Shown here piece after piece: positions 37,101 to 50,387 of a stretch of 64,000 bases of DNA. A program made the position numbers and the translations under genes. Position 1 is the first letter of the stretch. Each line of letters begins with the position of its first letter. The notes beneath the pieces were generated by a model. That model searched no databases and was not told the DNA's origin. It saw nothing but the letters and a program-made list of their open reading frames with translations. The stretch is from Varroa destructor (taxonomy: Eukaryota; Arthropoda; Arachnida; Mesostigmata; Varroidae): positions 19,195,126 to 19,259,125 of the forward strand of contig NW_019211455.1 in the NCBI RefSeq assembly GCF_002443255.2, in the 5' to 3' direction.

Positions 37101-40080
37101 ACCAACATTGCGTTCGTAGTCAACATGTGATTGCTCCTGTTCACCGCGATAAACTACCTATCATTTCCTCTAGTATAAGTGTCTGTACTATAGTGAGAAT
37201 ACCCTGCAAACCGGTAAGGAAAATAAACCCATACGGCGATGCGTAGACGAACACGTCGGTTATATGGAACTAGCACAGGGGACCCCGCTAGTAGACAAGA
37301 TAAACGAGGATTCATCTTTCCCCTTCCTTCCCTAAAGGTGGACTACTAGTCGGATGATGAACCTTGTCCTTGGCCCGTATTCGGGCCATGTGAGTGCATG
37401 TATTTTCTGCACCTAAGTCCTACTCACGCAGCAGGATTACAAGGGTGGCTACACATTATGGCTATATGTAGATGATGTAATTTCAGGGAAGGCCGCTATT
37501 GCCCCTGGCAGTCGTTGCGTTCAAAAGGGTGCTATACCACGATTACAGATAACGCTAGCGTTACAGTTATATGACGCAGGAACCGTAGTAGTGTTAGTAG
37601 TAAGCTTTGAACTAAATATATCGAGCTGTGCTTGCCTCTCCTGTCACAGAGTTTAGAGGCCCTAAATGAAGGACGAATGACAGAGAAAAAAAGAGTTTTG
37701 CTATTATGGATGGATCTAAGGATACCAGAAGTAGGTGTGCCCTAGAGTAACAATAGTGGCATAACGGCAGCAGACGACAATAACTCTGCCAATCTTTGAT
37801 AGAGCCGAGTTTCTGATAGTGGGGCGGTGACCGTGAACGGCCAAACCACGCACGTCGTTACAGTATTGAACCGCCATACGAGCTGTTGAACATAGCAGGC
37901 TTGCGGCCGAGCAGCAGGGGATGTTCATACGAGGGCGGAGCAGATGCTTGCATCGTGCTCATATTTTCTTCCACAATGCACAGAAAATTAAGGTATACAT
38001 AGATGCAATGAGCCTAGTCATTTTATTTGTCTCCTGCCAAACTTCGACACCTTCACCCAGTGGCCTGCCGGGTTCCCAAGAGGTATTACTGAACTAGTAA
38101 CGTGTAGGCGACAGTAATAATACAAAAATCCTCTCCTGCTGAAGATAAGAGTCCGGGCTCGAACAGACCTCACGCGAAGCGGTTGGAACGGACTAACGTA
38201 GAACAAAAGCATCCGATTATTATAGAGTAAACAGGTAATATACATTGGAAACATCTTCACGCAACAAAGACAACACAGATGCAATCATGACAGCAAGGCT
38301 CTTGTTTCAGTCACTGCCTCTGTTTGCGGGCAACACACGTGTCCAATCTATTCATTATTAGGTATATTCGTATATCGCTACGCTTAGGAATTTCCAAGAC
38401 TATTAATAGTAGTAAGTAAGTATCAACACTGGTTATGCACCGTAGAGGTCCTAGCAAACGATAAGAACACTACCAACAATACAACAAATTTAGATGTCTT
38501 TATAAGAAACGTTAGCAACGGCACGCTGAGTGCCGTATGTGAGCATCGTTGTATAGGATATATGCAACATGGCAAAGCATGAAGTCCCGCTAATAACATG
38601 ATTTTTGCTAATTCTGCACATTGTAACTAACAATAACGTAATTTACATGTGACGGCAATTCGATTGAATTATCGTCTCTGTTAGCGAAAGCTTAACTTGA
38701 GTGTATGACTGACGGAACTCTTAAAAAAAAACCTTTTAAGAATCTATGAGAGTGTATCAAGAAAGAATCATAAAAAGCTACCACCACGTGGAACAGAACT
38801 TATTAACTTATGACAGTTGGCCCGTATATCATATTGGAATCTTAACAAATCTAATATTTAAAATCAACCCCTTCTCGAATGTTTTGGCAGTACTTCGCGC
38901 ACGTTGGACTAAGTTCAGCAGAGTCTTAGATGCCCAAGTTCCAATTACAATTTTAAAAATGGACACTGGTACTCGGAGGATTTCATTTGGCTTCCCCATA
39001 CGTCAATATGTGAAAACGTTGTAATGAAAGCTCATATGCGCACAAACGGTTAACAATAAGAAAAACTCAATCTACTATGTTTCAATTGAACTTGAGCAAG
39101 ATGTCGTCAAGTACAGTTACCTGTGTAAGTTTCATGTTGTGCTAGGTATAGAAATAATTTCCTTCCCTATAATCTGCTTGTCGTCGTCGGCCTGATAGGC
39201 TTCATGAGTACCGTTGCAACCAGCACAAGCGTCCGACGCTGCATTTCGCGCTCAAATAAACCTCCCTTTAGCATTATACACAAAGTGATGACAAATTAGT
39301 TATCTCGTTTACCGCAGCGCAGATATTTTCTTCGAACAAGATATTGCTATGTTCTTAATCATTGTTACAAGTCAAAGCTTCGCTTGGCCTTGGTTACTCC
39401 ACGAAAAGAATAATTCTACGGACCTAGCAACTAAACTGGCAACAAATGCCGTTTGCAACTTTCGTAGTCATAGTAGCTTCGATGTAGGTAGAAGGAGTTG
39501 AAGCGGCGGCCGGAGCGCCAGCAGACGGCCCGAACTAATTTACGGAGATTTCCCTAACGGCCCATTATGTGGTCATGTGGTAGGCAGTACAGCTCTAGCC
39601 GTTTGCCGGCTATTTCTATGATTGCTGGTGGTGCTCCGTTGACGTGCATTATACTTCGGTAGAGCCCGGTGAGACTGCTTGCGAAGAGTGGCGTGATGTG
39701 CGATCCCTTCCATACTTTTTGTTCTCCTCGATCCGATGGTCCTGCAGCGGTCTAACTGTAGACCTCTGTCTATACAACATAGCCAACACTAACTGTCGCA
39801 AAGACGTACCCGGACAATGTTAGGCTGTGGACAGCTGCACTCGTGGGCACTACGATAAGGTACCGCAGGTGATAGAAAACCTTTTGGCACTAGTAGGAGC
39901 AGCAGCAGTAGTTCTTCCCAAGTTTTCCATGGTACATCGATAGCTAGGAGCGAGTGAGTAAAGAAGTTAATGAGATAACTAACTGGCCAACTACAGCTGC
40001 CAAAAATACATGACATAAAGCCTATTGTTAGTGCCATAGGGTGATGGCAGACAGAGTACCGATCTGCCTGAACCTAACCT

Positions 40081-42860
40081 GCTAGCTTCCTACGATTAGT
40101 CCCATCATACGTCAAGACCCCTTTGCCCTTCCGGCAAGGCCCCTTCTGAGACTTTCTCGACCTCATCACGGGACCTCTCAACCAGCGCAATTTCTAGGGT
40201 TATGTCTAGTGTGTCCGTCTCGTGGCATTCATCATTCATTCTCCATCAGCAACAACAGAATAAACGACACTGCATTGTAACATTATCTATGACCGGCTCG
40301 TTCTCCTCCACATCCTGCCAAATACTATTTACCGCGTACACGGTATCCCATCAGAGCTGTGGCCCCTAACACTCGGATGCCCTCTAACTCGTCTCAGCAT
40401 GCCCCTCCGCCATCCTGCTTCCTAGGGCTGTCCCTCGATACCAGCCCACGCCGTCCAACCTGGCCGTGGCCGGTTCGCCTCAGTCAGACCGAAACGGAAC
40501 CCGAACAAACCCAAAACCCACAGCCACGCAGACAGTCATAGTAGACGAACACCCGCTAGCTTCAACCCACGCATATGGCCGTCAGCGCTACCAGCGGAAT
40601 TTACTAACCACATTCACGTACAGAGAACATTTTTATCTCATGAATATTTCACTGTTAGTCGGAAGACAAGCAGGGTGTGCCGCAACTGGCTTTATTCCCT
40701 TTTCTTGCGGTTCGTTCGTTTGGTCTCCTTCTCCTCTTCTGTCTCCTTCTCATCCGCATCCTCCGATTGTTGCAGCGGCTGTGGCCATCTTATCTATTGG
40801 ATGTAGTTGCCAGCAGGCATGCACGAGCCCTCTACCCAATAGCCCAACGGCTACCCAGTCGCTGTTAGGCTTTCAGTTAAGTGCTAAGCAGCATCCAGCA
40901 ATCGGGGCGCAACGGTCGCTAGTTTCCCGATTCTGCTACTGCGGCTATTCTTTTTACTGTTATTGCTGCTGCTGCTGCTGCTGCTGCAATGATTGTGTGA
41001 GTGTATAGCGGTTGCAGCTACACGAGGCCTACATCTACCGGACCTCTATCCTGGCCTATAGGCCGTCGTCTTGCCATGACTTTACACTGTTCTATTAATG
41101 CCGCGTAATTCGTCGAAACGTGATAGCATGCGAGTTGTAGTAGGTATTGTGGCGTTGGGGTTACTCCCACGCGAAGTCTACTGTCTACTACTCTCCTGGT
41201 TGCCCTACGAATCCGCCCCATCTGCCACCTATAGCCGCTACCCTATCTGGGTTCATTTTATTTTTGTCTTAACTCCATTCTATGGCCTTGACAAAAGACC
41301 GCCACCTCGTCGATGCCAGCTTTTGCACTGACACTGTGATTTTTTCCAGGTTCTGCTACTATTGTATTTGCCGTAAATTACCTGCATTGTCAACCAGTAA
41401 TAGCGGTTTTCAGACTTTTTTGCTGCTAGTGTCTACGACGGTGATGGCCACTCAAGCTATCCTGTTGGACCTTTTGACTTCAAACTATCTAATCATAGCC
41501 GTTCCAGTACGTTTTCCATTCCCGACAATAGGCCACTGTTGTGTTGTGCAGGATGAAGTCGTCGATTGGGCACGTGTAATGAAATTTCTGGCACACAAAT
41601 CTGTACAACTGAGCTTGTACCAGCTCAGATTTATATTTGTTTACTTGATACTACAGATTCACGTGTTTGGATATTTGACTAATATCTGTTAGTTATATGA
41701 GACCAGTTGCTGTGATGGTGGAGTGGTTCTTGGCAGGAGAGGCGGATTTATATTGATTGGGTAGTTGACTGAAGCGCGAGACCTCAACAAGCAAAAAGAA
41801 GGTCACATGAAATGACCGAATGCTAAAAAAAAAAAAAAGAGGAAATGGGTGTACCATAAGAGGATGTGTTATCAAGCACGATTACAGAGGACGAGCTAGG
41901 GGCAAATAACTACAAACCCGCGGAAAGCACTAGGTTGAAAGATCGTCACAGCCCGGGTGGCTCCCATGCCACCAAAGAAACAGTGAGATTGAGCAGGCCA
42001 GCATGCTCAGCGTTAAGGAGAGCAGCATGATTGGAACTATGCACGATGGAAAAGGAAACTCAGGAAAACGCATACGATAATTACGAAAAAAGAAAACCAG
42101 TTGGAGTGAAAAAGGGCCGGCCGAATTCCTCGCAGTTGGGAACAGAGCCAGCAGCTGAAGAGTAAGTCAGCGTGCACGCTGATGGAGCCAGAGGTTGTGG
42201 TGATGGAAGCGGTGCTTTAGTGCCAGCTGCTTCGTCGCAAAAGACGGAAATACAAAGGTAGCACTGTACGCAGAGAGAATAGCGGGAAAGAGGAGTCGCC
42301 GAGGGAACCGCCCGAAGCAGCAAGTTAACCCCAAAGACCCTCCTCGTACCGCCGCCTTTGCGGAGGAAGATTCGTGAAATTCAACGCACGTCTGCGACCA
42401 TCTCATTCCGAGCCCGAGATAAAATTGCGGGCCTCGCGGTAAGAGAGGAAAAGATTGGGTCAGCCAGTACGGGTCGAGTACTATACCGCTGTTGTGGCTA
42501 TTTCTCTAAAAAGAGAAAACTTCGAAACAAACACCAGGAAGAAGCTCTATTATTACTACTGCTATGCACAGGAAGTACAAGCAAGCCCTAGTTGTTATCG
42601 GAGTGTTTTTCTGCAATAGGAAACATTTTTCCGGCTGGAGAAAAAGCGCAAAGGACTGCGAACAAGCCGGGGCAGAAAATGCAAAGAGACAAAAGAATCA
42701 AGGAGGGCCCGTACTGCCGAACACCACGCGGTTATTGGGGTCTGTTTTGCACAGTCTTCTGAGAAGTTGAACAGTATGAATTGATCAATGGCTAAAAAAA
42801 TATTAAGAATGGTCGTGGCAAAAGCCATATGAAACGAGGCGCGTGCCCCAGTGAAGGCGA
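40081..42860. other. GC-richer island without recognised gene
   Basis: Composition rises clearly above the flanks. The left half is C/T-rich on the + strand and carries the (TGC)8 repeat. Open frames of 180 (40466-41008) and 136 codons (41282-41692) are present, but they are low-complexity or hydrophobic without domain motifs. A promoter with untranslated exons is the most economical reading. Confidence 0.35.
40964..40987. repeat. (TGC)8 trinucleotide repeat
   Basis: Eight perfect TGC units lie within a GC-rich island. In one + frame it reads polycysteine inside a 180-codon low-complexity open frame. On the minus strand it would be CAG, reading Gln, Ser or Ala. Untranslated leaders and promoters of arthropod genes often carry such runs. 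Confidence 0.95.
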
Positions 42861-45800
42861 AACTGGGCTATAACAATGGCCCGCTAATTTTGAACTGACT
42901 AGTTTCTTAGAAACGGGATATGTCGCAGAAGAGACACTAGTATATGGACAGCTATGACTGAATATGACAGAATATAAACAGACGACTAAAATTAGAAGAA
43001 AGGTACGGGTTAGGATTTGAATGTGCTAAATATATATGGTTAATATGGGGATGAAGCATAGTCATAGTAGGTCCTAGCTTTGTTTCATATTCCAGAGATT
43101 TTATTTGAGCCGAACTTTAAGCAGCTCTGTTACCTTTTAGTTTTTTCGCATGGATAAATTATATACACACTTAGTGGCACACACCAAATAGATATATGTA
43201 TTTTTTTCTGACCGACCCTCGGTTTAGTGCGTCCCATAGCCTTCCGTCTCTGAAGATTTTCAAACTTCGCTACTACACAAAGCTATAAGGTACGCACGTT
43301 TGGCCCTGTAGCCTCGCACTCTCCATATGTTGCTAGTTTACACTGTCCTTTTTTTGAGGACGCGCTCCTACCCGCGTCGCTTGACATGATCGGTATAGAA
43401 GTGATGTGACAATGATACGGAGATTTAGCAGTGCCGTAAATTAGTTCAAACGGAATACAATTTCGTCTTATTGACAGTAAACAGCAGCCACACCAATAGC
43501 TGCTACTTTAAGTCACTTCCTACACAACAATTAACAATTCAGCTTTATTTATTATTACATACTATTAATACACTTGAATAATCACCTATAGCGACTGTGA
43601 TTTTCTTATGTATATAGCATAATTTCCAAACATGTACTTTAATGATACTAAATCATCCAATATTGAACAAATATACCTAGCTGGGGAGTAGCTGGGGGAG
43701 CACGCGCAGTTGAATTTCTCCGGATAGTTTTTCGTCATAGGATTCTTGATTGAGCCAAGACAATGTACAAAAATTCGTCGACTACCCTGTGATATTCCTA
43801 CCGCGTATATATGTATATATGTTACCTTGTTTTTTACACGTACATTTTGTTCTTGACTTCTATAGGAAAAGACGATGGGAAGGCATAACGCGTTGAGCTG
43901 TACCTGCCTTTAATGTTTCCACGGTACTATTAGGCTTCCTCTTTTGTGTCTCGGACGTTAAGATGAAACTCATGTTAACATTACAAGGTGCTCGCATCGA
44001 TTGAAGAATAGTAGCAATGCCCGGCCGGAATGATATCGAACATTTAATGGCTTTGTTGTCAATATTAAATCAGCTTTCGTAGTTAATTCACCATCTATCG
44101 TTACGAGAAACAAGGTCTGGTCGAGTTCGGTTATTTGCTCTCGAGTCGGCATCAACAACAGTCAGAGGGACGACGACAAACTACAGTGTGTGATACAATA
44201 CGACAGAAAACATAGCCAATCTCATTCAGTAGCCAGTGGATAAGGAAATTTGCGATCGTTGAACCTCACGAGAGAACGCTTATCCTAGTAAGCCAGTCAC
44301 ATCATCAAATGCAATACGAGGAAAACCCTCTCTTCGCTGTTCTACTTACGTAGATCGAGTTTCTATCTCTTAGAAAATAGACTATCTGAGTTACTGAGAG
44401 ACTACACGAGTGGATCCATAATGGTTGTATGTAGTCAATAATAGCAGCGGTGCTGGTAGCTGTAGGTCCATAAAAGCTGTGTATATTAGGTCATGGCGTA
44501 GTACAAGGGAATAGCTATCAAGTCGAGCTAGTATGGTATAATAGATGCTCTTTCACAGAAAACAGACAAATATTACGCTTGTCTGTAATCATCACTACAT
44601 CACTACGTTGCTATATGTGTCTATGTAGCGTGGAGCATTCAAATTCGGGTAATCTTTGCTAGAGTATTCGTCGTAGCCGACATGCGTTCACTGACCGTTC
44701 TTAATGTTAGCAGAAAGTCAGCTCTTCTCAAAACAAATCAGGCCTGTTATTTTTTCAGCTTATCGCATCCATTGTATCTAACTCAGTCTCTGTTTGATAG
44801 GACTTCGTTGACCGTCTCGGAGGAAAAACCTTTATCGCTTTCAGCCAACAATCGTCATGGTTAATTTTGCTAGCCAGCCGGTCAAATGTCTCGTTAGCAC
44901 CACTAAATCAGCTTGTTACATTTACTATGCATAGAGAAGCCATCCAACTGGTATATGCAGATCGCCTGCATAGCTTTGGGTTGGACATCGCTCCGACGGT
45001 AAATCATGGAACTTTATGTTAACGAGTGGTTGGGTCTGTTTGGTAAGATTAGGGAAGACAATACACGGTTTTCGTTGTGCTGCCGAAGTGATAGCGCCAA
45101 CCTCGAGAAATCCGCTCGTTGTTTCTACGATAACAATATGGACTGATTTAGCCAGAAGTACTAAAAAGCACAGGCTAACAGTGCCCAACGGAGAGGAACC
45201 AGCTTGCTAGCTGAAAAACTTGTACCTTCTTGAGCAAAACGTTAGCTGGTTGGAGACAATTTCTTTAGTAGGCTTCTATCTTCGGTAGTCTTGTCGGAGC
45301 TCGTAACAGAGCGATTGTACGTGCTTAAGCGTGGCTGGCCTTAGCCGTCAGTGCTGATAAACAGTGGCTAGACTGTTAGGGCGGTCCTACTAGCAATGAA
45401 GCGGTCAAACCCTGTAGAACTTCCATGTCGCGCCATTGAATCCGCGTGTCGAGAGGCAAGGTTCACCGAAAACCAGAGTCCTGACTATCCGCGTGTTTTC
45501 ACCCCGATAACGACTGAAGATATAATGATACAAAAACAAGTCAACAACGTTATCGTTGCATTTCACAGTGGTTCGTGGCGCACTCAGAACTGGTCTCGTT
45601 GACAGACGTGTTGTATTGCCACTACATATAAATAACAGCTAATAGAATGAGACTGTTATTGAACATCGACAAGGGAGTCATACAAATGAGCATCGTCGGC
45701 CTTTAGAACGAGGAATGATTGAAACGAGACACGTTTTTTCGTAGCTGGATTTCTGTGATATCGAAGCTCTTCTCTGAGTTGATGTTCTTGTCAATACTTA

Positions 45801-47329
45801 TGCTAGCCGAGTAAAAATTCGGGGTATAATTGAAAAAGTGTCGAGCGGTAGTCTAAAATAGACAGTTTCTAGAAATAAGACCAGATCTCGTAGAACAACC
45901 ACTGTTTCATGCAACAGGTTCGTGCGTCAATAATGCTTCCTAGCAAAAGAACAATCCTCAAGTTACCAAGTTGTTTGCCATACCTAGAAAGAGGCAATGA
46001 TTAATGAGTTCGTAAAGCTATTAATGTTTGTTTGTTAAAGTAGTCCAGAGGAGCACGTTTACCGATAATGCCGAATGCATTATGCGTATGGATTTACTGC
46101 CCAAATAGTTCTCATGATCTGTCCCACGATTGTGTTGATGTTCGTAGATTCTCAAATTGGTCAAAAATTATTTTTGAGCTATTCTGAATAAAATGGCATT
46201 GTAAGACCCAGTTTTTCTAGAGTTGAAAATCCAAATGTAGTGTGGTCCAACATGGGTTCAGGAAACGTCGGTTGTGGGTCGATCAAGACGGAAATGAGAG
46301 AGCAAGTCTTATAGGGAAAAGTAAGAGTGTTAAGGAGTTATTTAAGGATGAAAAACTAATCGAAAAAAAATACTACAAAAAATAAACGAAACGAAAATTA
46401 TGAAATATGTTTCGTAAGGGAAAGCCTTACAAAAGGCCTTTGCATTCGGAAGGATGCACTGTTAAGAGTATCATATATTTTAGTGACAGGCGACGGTTAC
46501 GCTTCAGTCCGTTTCTAATTATTATGCTATCTCGAAAACGAAACGTTTAATCTTTCATTATACAAAGTGACAAAAACAAGAACGACCCAGCTCTTGTTTG
46601 TCTCTCATGTTTGTCATTTCAAACCAATCATGGAGTTTAACAAACTTCAGTATTGAGTGTCGAGCTCAGTATCGGACTAACAACTGCAAGAGCAATCTAT
46701 AGCAGAAACCGATTTACAAATACACATAAGCTACATATTTAACAGGTATTATTAGGCCGGAAGAATTGTATTATTATGTTTATTTAATATACTTCTTTTT
46801 TAGCTGGCGAGTATGGAAAGTGTTGTGGAATATTTGTAGCGCCTAATTTAAATGACTAAAACAAAGGCCTCCAATTTACGACACAAGTTCTTTAATACTC
46901 TATTCCTATTTCAAGAATATCTGGGACATAATATTAATACAGGTCTTTTTACTCCCATTACTTGTAAGTGTTATAAAGTACGGTATAGAGGAACACTTCT
47001 TGGGTAAATACCATTATCTAAGACGACAAAATGAGTATGTCATAGGGTTATAGATCATTCCATAATTCATTCATTGCTCTGGGCATAGCGCTGGTCGTAT
47101 GTGTGCATTGCGCCAGAATTTAACTGTCTTCTCTTCCAATCAAGCTGTGTTTGTCTTGTTCTTGTATAACGTATCTGATCCGTTTGTCATGGTACACATA
47201 AGGGGTAAATTTTCGTATTATACTATTTGGGGCTACAGCTGCAAATAACCTCTGTGTATGCTCGTCTTCCCACATTTGCCCGCGGCTTTTCTGCTGTTTC
47301 GCGGTTTATCTGGATTAGGTTTGTCATAA
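42861..47329. other. No recognised gene; mixed composition
   Basis: AT-rich flanks surround a slightly GC-richer patch near 44.9-45.6 kb with open frames on both strands. None carries a recognisable motif or paired splice sites. Confidence 0.45.
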
Positions 47330-47614
47330 ATTATTGACGCACCCGAAATATCTCTCACCACGCAGAGTGCTAGGAATATTATAGAGCGAACCGAAACGTT
47401 AGAGGACGCTGCTTGGAATGACGCCAACGAAACAGCTGTACAGATGTCAGAAGCTGCCCTTCGCTTGGCCAGAGGTTGGGCTCAATTAATGTTCACACAA
47501 GTGACCCCAGAGGGAGTTGACCTTTCAGCGGAAACTTACTTCCTAATAGACTACCAATGCAGGAGCGTGTGTGCTAATGTAATGCAAAGAAGGGTATTCG
47601 ATAGGTTGAAATGA
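47330..47614 (+). CDS. 94-codon open frame without early ATG, unrecognised
   Basis: This open frame runs from just after a TAA to a TGA at 47612, with its first Met at codon 39. It includes a clearly helical, acidic stretch (ERTETLEDAAWNDANE, codons 19-34) followed by MSEAALRLARGW. A possible acceptor (CTCTCACCACGCAG) lies at codons 9-12, so part of it could be an internal exon. It is alanine/glutamate-rich and unlike the low-complexity frames elsewhere, but frames of this length occur by chance in a window of this size. No family was recognised. Confidence 0.2.
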   Translation: MIDAPEISLTTQSARNIIERTETLEDAAWNDANETAVQMSEAALRLARGWAQLMFTQVTPEGVDLSAETYFLIDYQCRSVCANVMQRRVFDRLK

Positions 47615-50249
47615 GCTCTTCGTCTCACTGAACAGCGTGAGGTTAAGACAGAGCCATGCGGAGGGTTAGTTCAGTCAGAGTTATAATATTGCGTCATCGG
47701 TAGTTTAACATTTACTTGCTACTCGGGCACAGGCTTATCCATCCAGCCAGTTGACCCCTTCTACAAAGCCAGTCGCAGTGAGTAACGAGGCAACCGCCCA
47801 ATCATTTGTCTGTGTGTGTGTGAACGTTTCCCCAACGAAACTCTACATCTGTAGTCCTTCTTCTCGAGACCTGCTAGACCCAGGGCAATGAGGGGACATT
47901 AGTCGCTTATCTACCACTTGCTAACAGGCTGCACCCCTCTTCCTCGCTTCCTTTCACTCGCCATGCGCTCGTGTTCGTGTTCTCCCACATAGCTCCACCC
48001 GGGCTACTAGATTACTCCATACAGACAGAACACATCTAGTAGAAGTACTATTCCTGGCCAACAACGTCTACCTAGAATATAGTCAAACCAGCAGATGGGA
48101 AATTTCAAATGGTATCGGTGGGGGCAAAAAGAAAAACCAGGCCGCGTGAACCAGACAGAGTATTAGCTTCGCCATCGCTTTTAAGCTCAGCCCCATTAGA
48201 CAGAAGACTCAGTAGCTCTGAGTTTATACCAGGTTTATGCTACGTTTAGAGGACGATCCCTGTCTTTTTCTGCCTCTTTATGGGGTAGCACCTCTTATCG
48301 GACGGGAGCTGCTGTACTCTCTTTTGCTCTGCAAAATAAAGAAGCAACGTGGGCACAGCGTTACGACAAGAAAGTATCGTTGTATTAGTTGAGCCTCTTT
48401 GCTAATTCCACTTTGGCATGAAGAGGTCTGCATCGGAACCGACTCAAACGAGACAGTGCTGAAGGATTCAACGATTGAAAATGGTTGACGAAGGGGATGA
48501 CTAAATGCTAGACAGAGGCTTCGAGAAGCGGTGAGCCAGAACCAGACTATAGAGATGGTGGCGGCATTAACTACGGAGTAGCACTCCACGACTGCCACAT
48601 GTGGTTCTCTGCGCATTAGAAAAAAGGCAAATTTCCAGTGGACTTGTGCCGCCCTCCTATCAGTACCCTCATGTGAGTAAGAGCACGGGTCGCACCGTGA
48701 CTGTGCATCGTCCATGTGCAGATGATGTTGTGTATCCAAGACATTCAGAAGATCACACGTCTCTTTGACAGGCAGACCAGCGAAATTTGACATGTGCGAA
48801 GGGTAAGATTACCTATTCGTTTTCGTCAGATGGGTAATTTATATCTATTTAGTCAGGCAACTGTGTAGGTAGAAATACTGGCAACTGTGAATAGGTAGAA
48901 AATAGAGTGAAATGGTATTTTTCTTAGAAAAAGTAAAACTTTGATAACATTTTATAAATTTCTCTCAAATGTTGGTAGACCCTATCTTCGCAGTTATTCC
49001 AACATCCCACTACAAATCTATGTGATTTCATATTTGTCGTAAAAGATGATAGAACATTCCTCTAACGTCTTAATTCACTCGTTGCATCTTGTAGCTGCCA
49101 AAGATAAACTCTCGTTCTCCTTCTAAATCAGTATTTAGAGCAACTTCTAAATCAGTAAGCCTAGTATCTCCTTCAATAGCAATATATGGAAAACATCGAA
49201 TCAGCGAATGTCTACAAGCAGTCTTGCGCGTATAAACTCGTCAAAGTCCATTTTTCCCTATAATAGCGGCCTTTTCTCCGTTTGTGTTGCTGTGTCAATC
49301 CCTCCACTGTATCCGCCTCGTTGACTCGCTGGTGTGCTATCATCAGATGTTAGAAGAAATCCACGGCTTGCACATGTGGAAATGGCTATGACATCTGCAC
49401 ACTACTAAGATTCACTGCTTAGTTCTGCTGGTTCTAGGTAGTACCGGATTGGACATTAGCAAGCGAACCCACCCGCACACTATACAGGTTCTGTCGAATT
49501 TCTCGCTGTTGTAGACATTGCAAGCTCAGCGACTGGCAGAAACGTTAGCAGTAGATTTTGAGAGGCTACTGCAATACGAATAGCCTGGCTTTCGTTGTCG
49601 TCGTTATTGTCGTTATCGTTGCCCTGGTTTTCTGGAAAAACGAGAAAAACTACCGCTGTCTCAGCTTTGCTGGCAGGTGGAAGCCATACACATAGGAGCA
49701 GCTGACAATCGCAACCTCACCTTTTTGCAAGCATGGCGCTATCTTATAGCATCGTGCGTTACATTGGGGCCACCCTTTTTTCGTCTCTCTGGTAACAAAC
49801 GTTACGAAGCACAACATTTCTTTAACTCTCTTCGCTCGCATCGATCCCATTCCCCCATGAGTCAGTCAGGCGGTCTGCCGCTTTTATCGACAGAGTCGTC
49901 GACTACTACACAAACCACCAGGCACGGGGCCCCCGGCAGCCACCAGTGAGCAGCTCTCCTGGGAGGCCTTCGCTACTGCTTATGTCGCCACCACTGCCTA
50001 CATCACAGTAAAGGTTCATTGTCACCTCGACAGAGACCCGCTTCGTGTAGTTTTTTTTATCCAACCTGACATGAGCACCTTCATATCTTCCGGCAGTCGA
50101 TAGCGATCCCGCCACCTATAGCAACGACAAATGTTAACTGAAACTAACGGATGTGATTTTTCAATAGTAACACAATATCACCACGAACATGGCCAGCACA
50201 ACAAAGTCAACAACGACGGTGGCGACGGCGATGACAACAAAAACAACAA
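47615..50249. other. GC-richer island without recognised gene
   Basis: The longest frame is 171 codons on the minus strand (48278-48793) and matches nothing recognised. A possible 45-base exon (acceptor CACAG before 47733, donor GTGAGT near 47778) is seen on the + strand. GAC/ACA triplet runs near 50.2 kb resemble untranslated leader sequence. Confidence 0.35.
48856..48904. repeat. Two-copy tandem duplication, about 24 bases
   Basis: GGCAACTGTG followed by (A)TAGGTAGAAA occurs twice in a row with small differences. It is a short local duplication. Confidence 0.7.
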
Positions 50250-50387
50250 ATGAACATACTGGCTGAATTCAACTTCAAACGGATTCAAATACAGGAAACA
50301 GGCGGCGGACACAGCGCGGAAAGAGAAAACGAGGCACTTTTTTCGACGCAGTTCGCCTACACGTTAAGACCAGTTATTGCTAGCCAG
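50250..50387 (+). other. Possible exon ending in a perfect donor, unrecognised
   Basis: CAG|GTAAGT (donor from 50388) is a full consensus 5' splice site at the edge of a GC-rich island spanning about 47.3-50.4 kb. The upstream sequence is rich in ACA/GAC triplets and short frames, more like an untranslated leader exon than a coding one. Its start is not defined by the sequence, so the left boundary is only the nearest open frame. Confidence 0.22.

Larger units (their letters stand above)
26352..40080. other. Gene-poor, intron-like stretch
   Basis: Except for the recursive splice-site candidate at 28.19 kb, this holds AT-rich DNA, homopolymers and a perfect 8-base inverted repeat at 27748-27780 (CTGATCGA and TCGATCAG). 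A 56-codon frame (34874-35044) and an overlapping minus-strand frame (35059-35292) look protein-like but are unrecognised and within chance length. Confidence 0.45.

Noticed and set aside
40466..41008. 180-codon + strand open frame, the longest in the window
   Set aside because: It is low-complexity (Pro/Ser/Thr, then polycysteine from the TGC repeat) with no domain. About one frame of this length is expected by chance.
48278..48793. 171-codon minus-strand open frame
   Set aside because: It has no recognisable domain, signal or motif, and one frame this long is compatible with chance in a GC-richer island.
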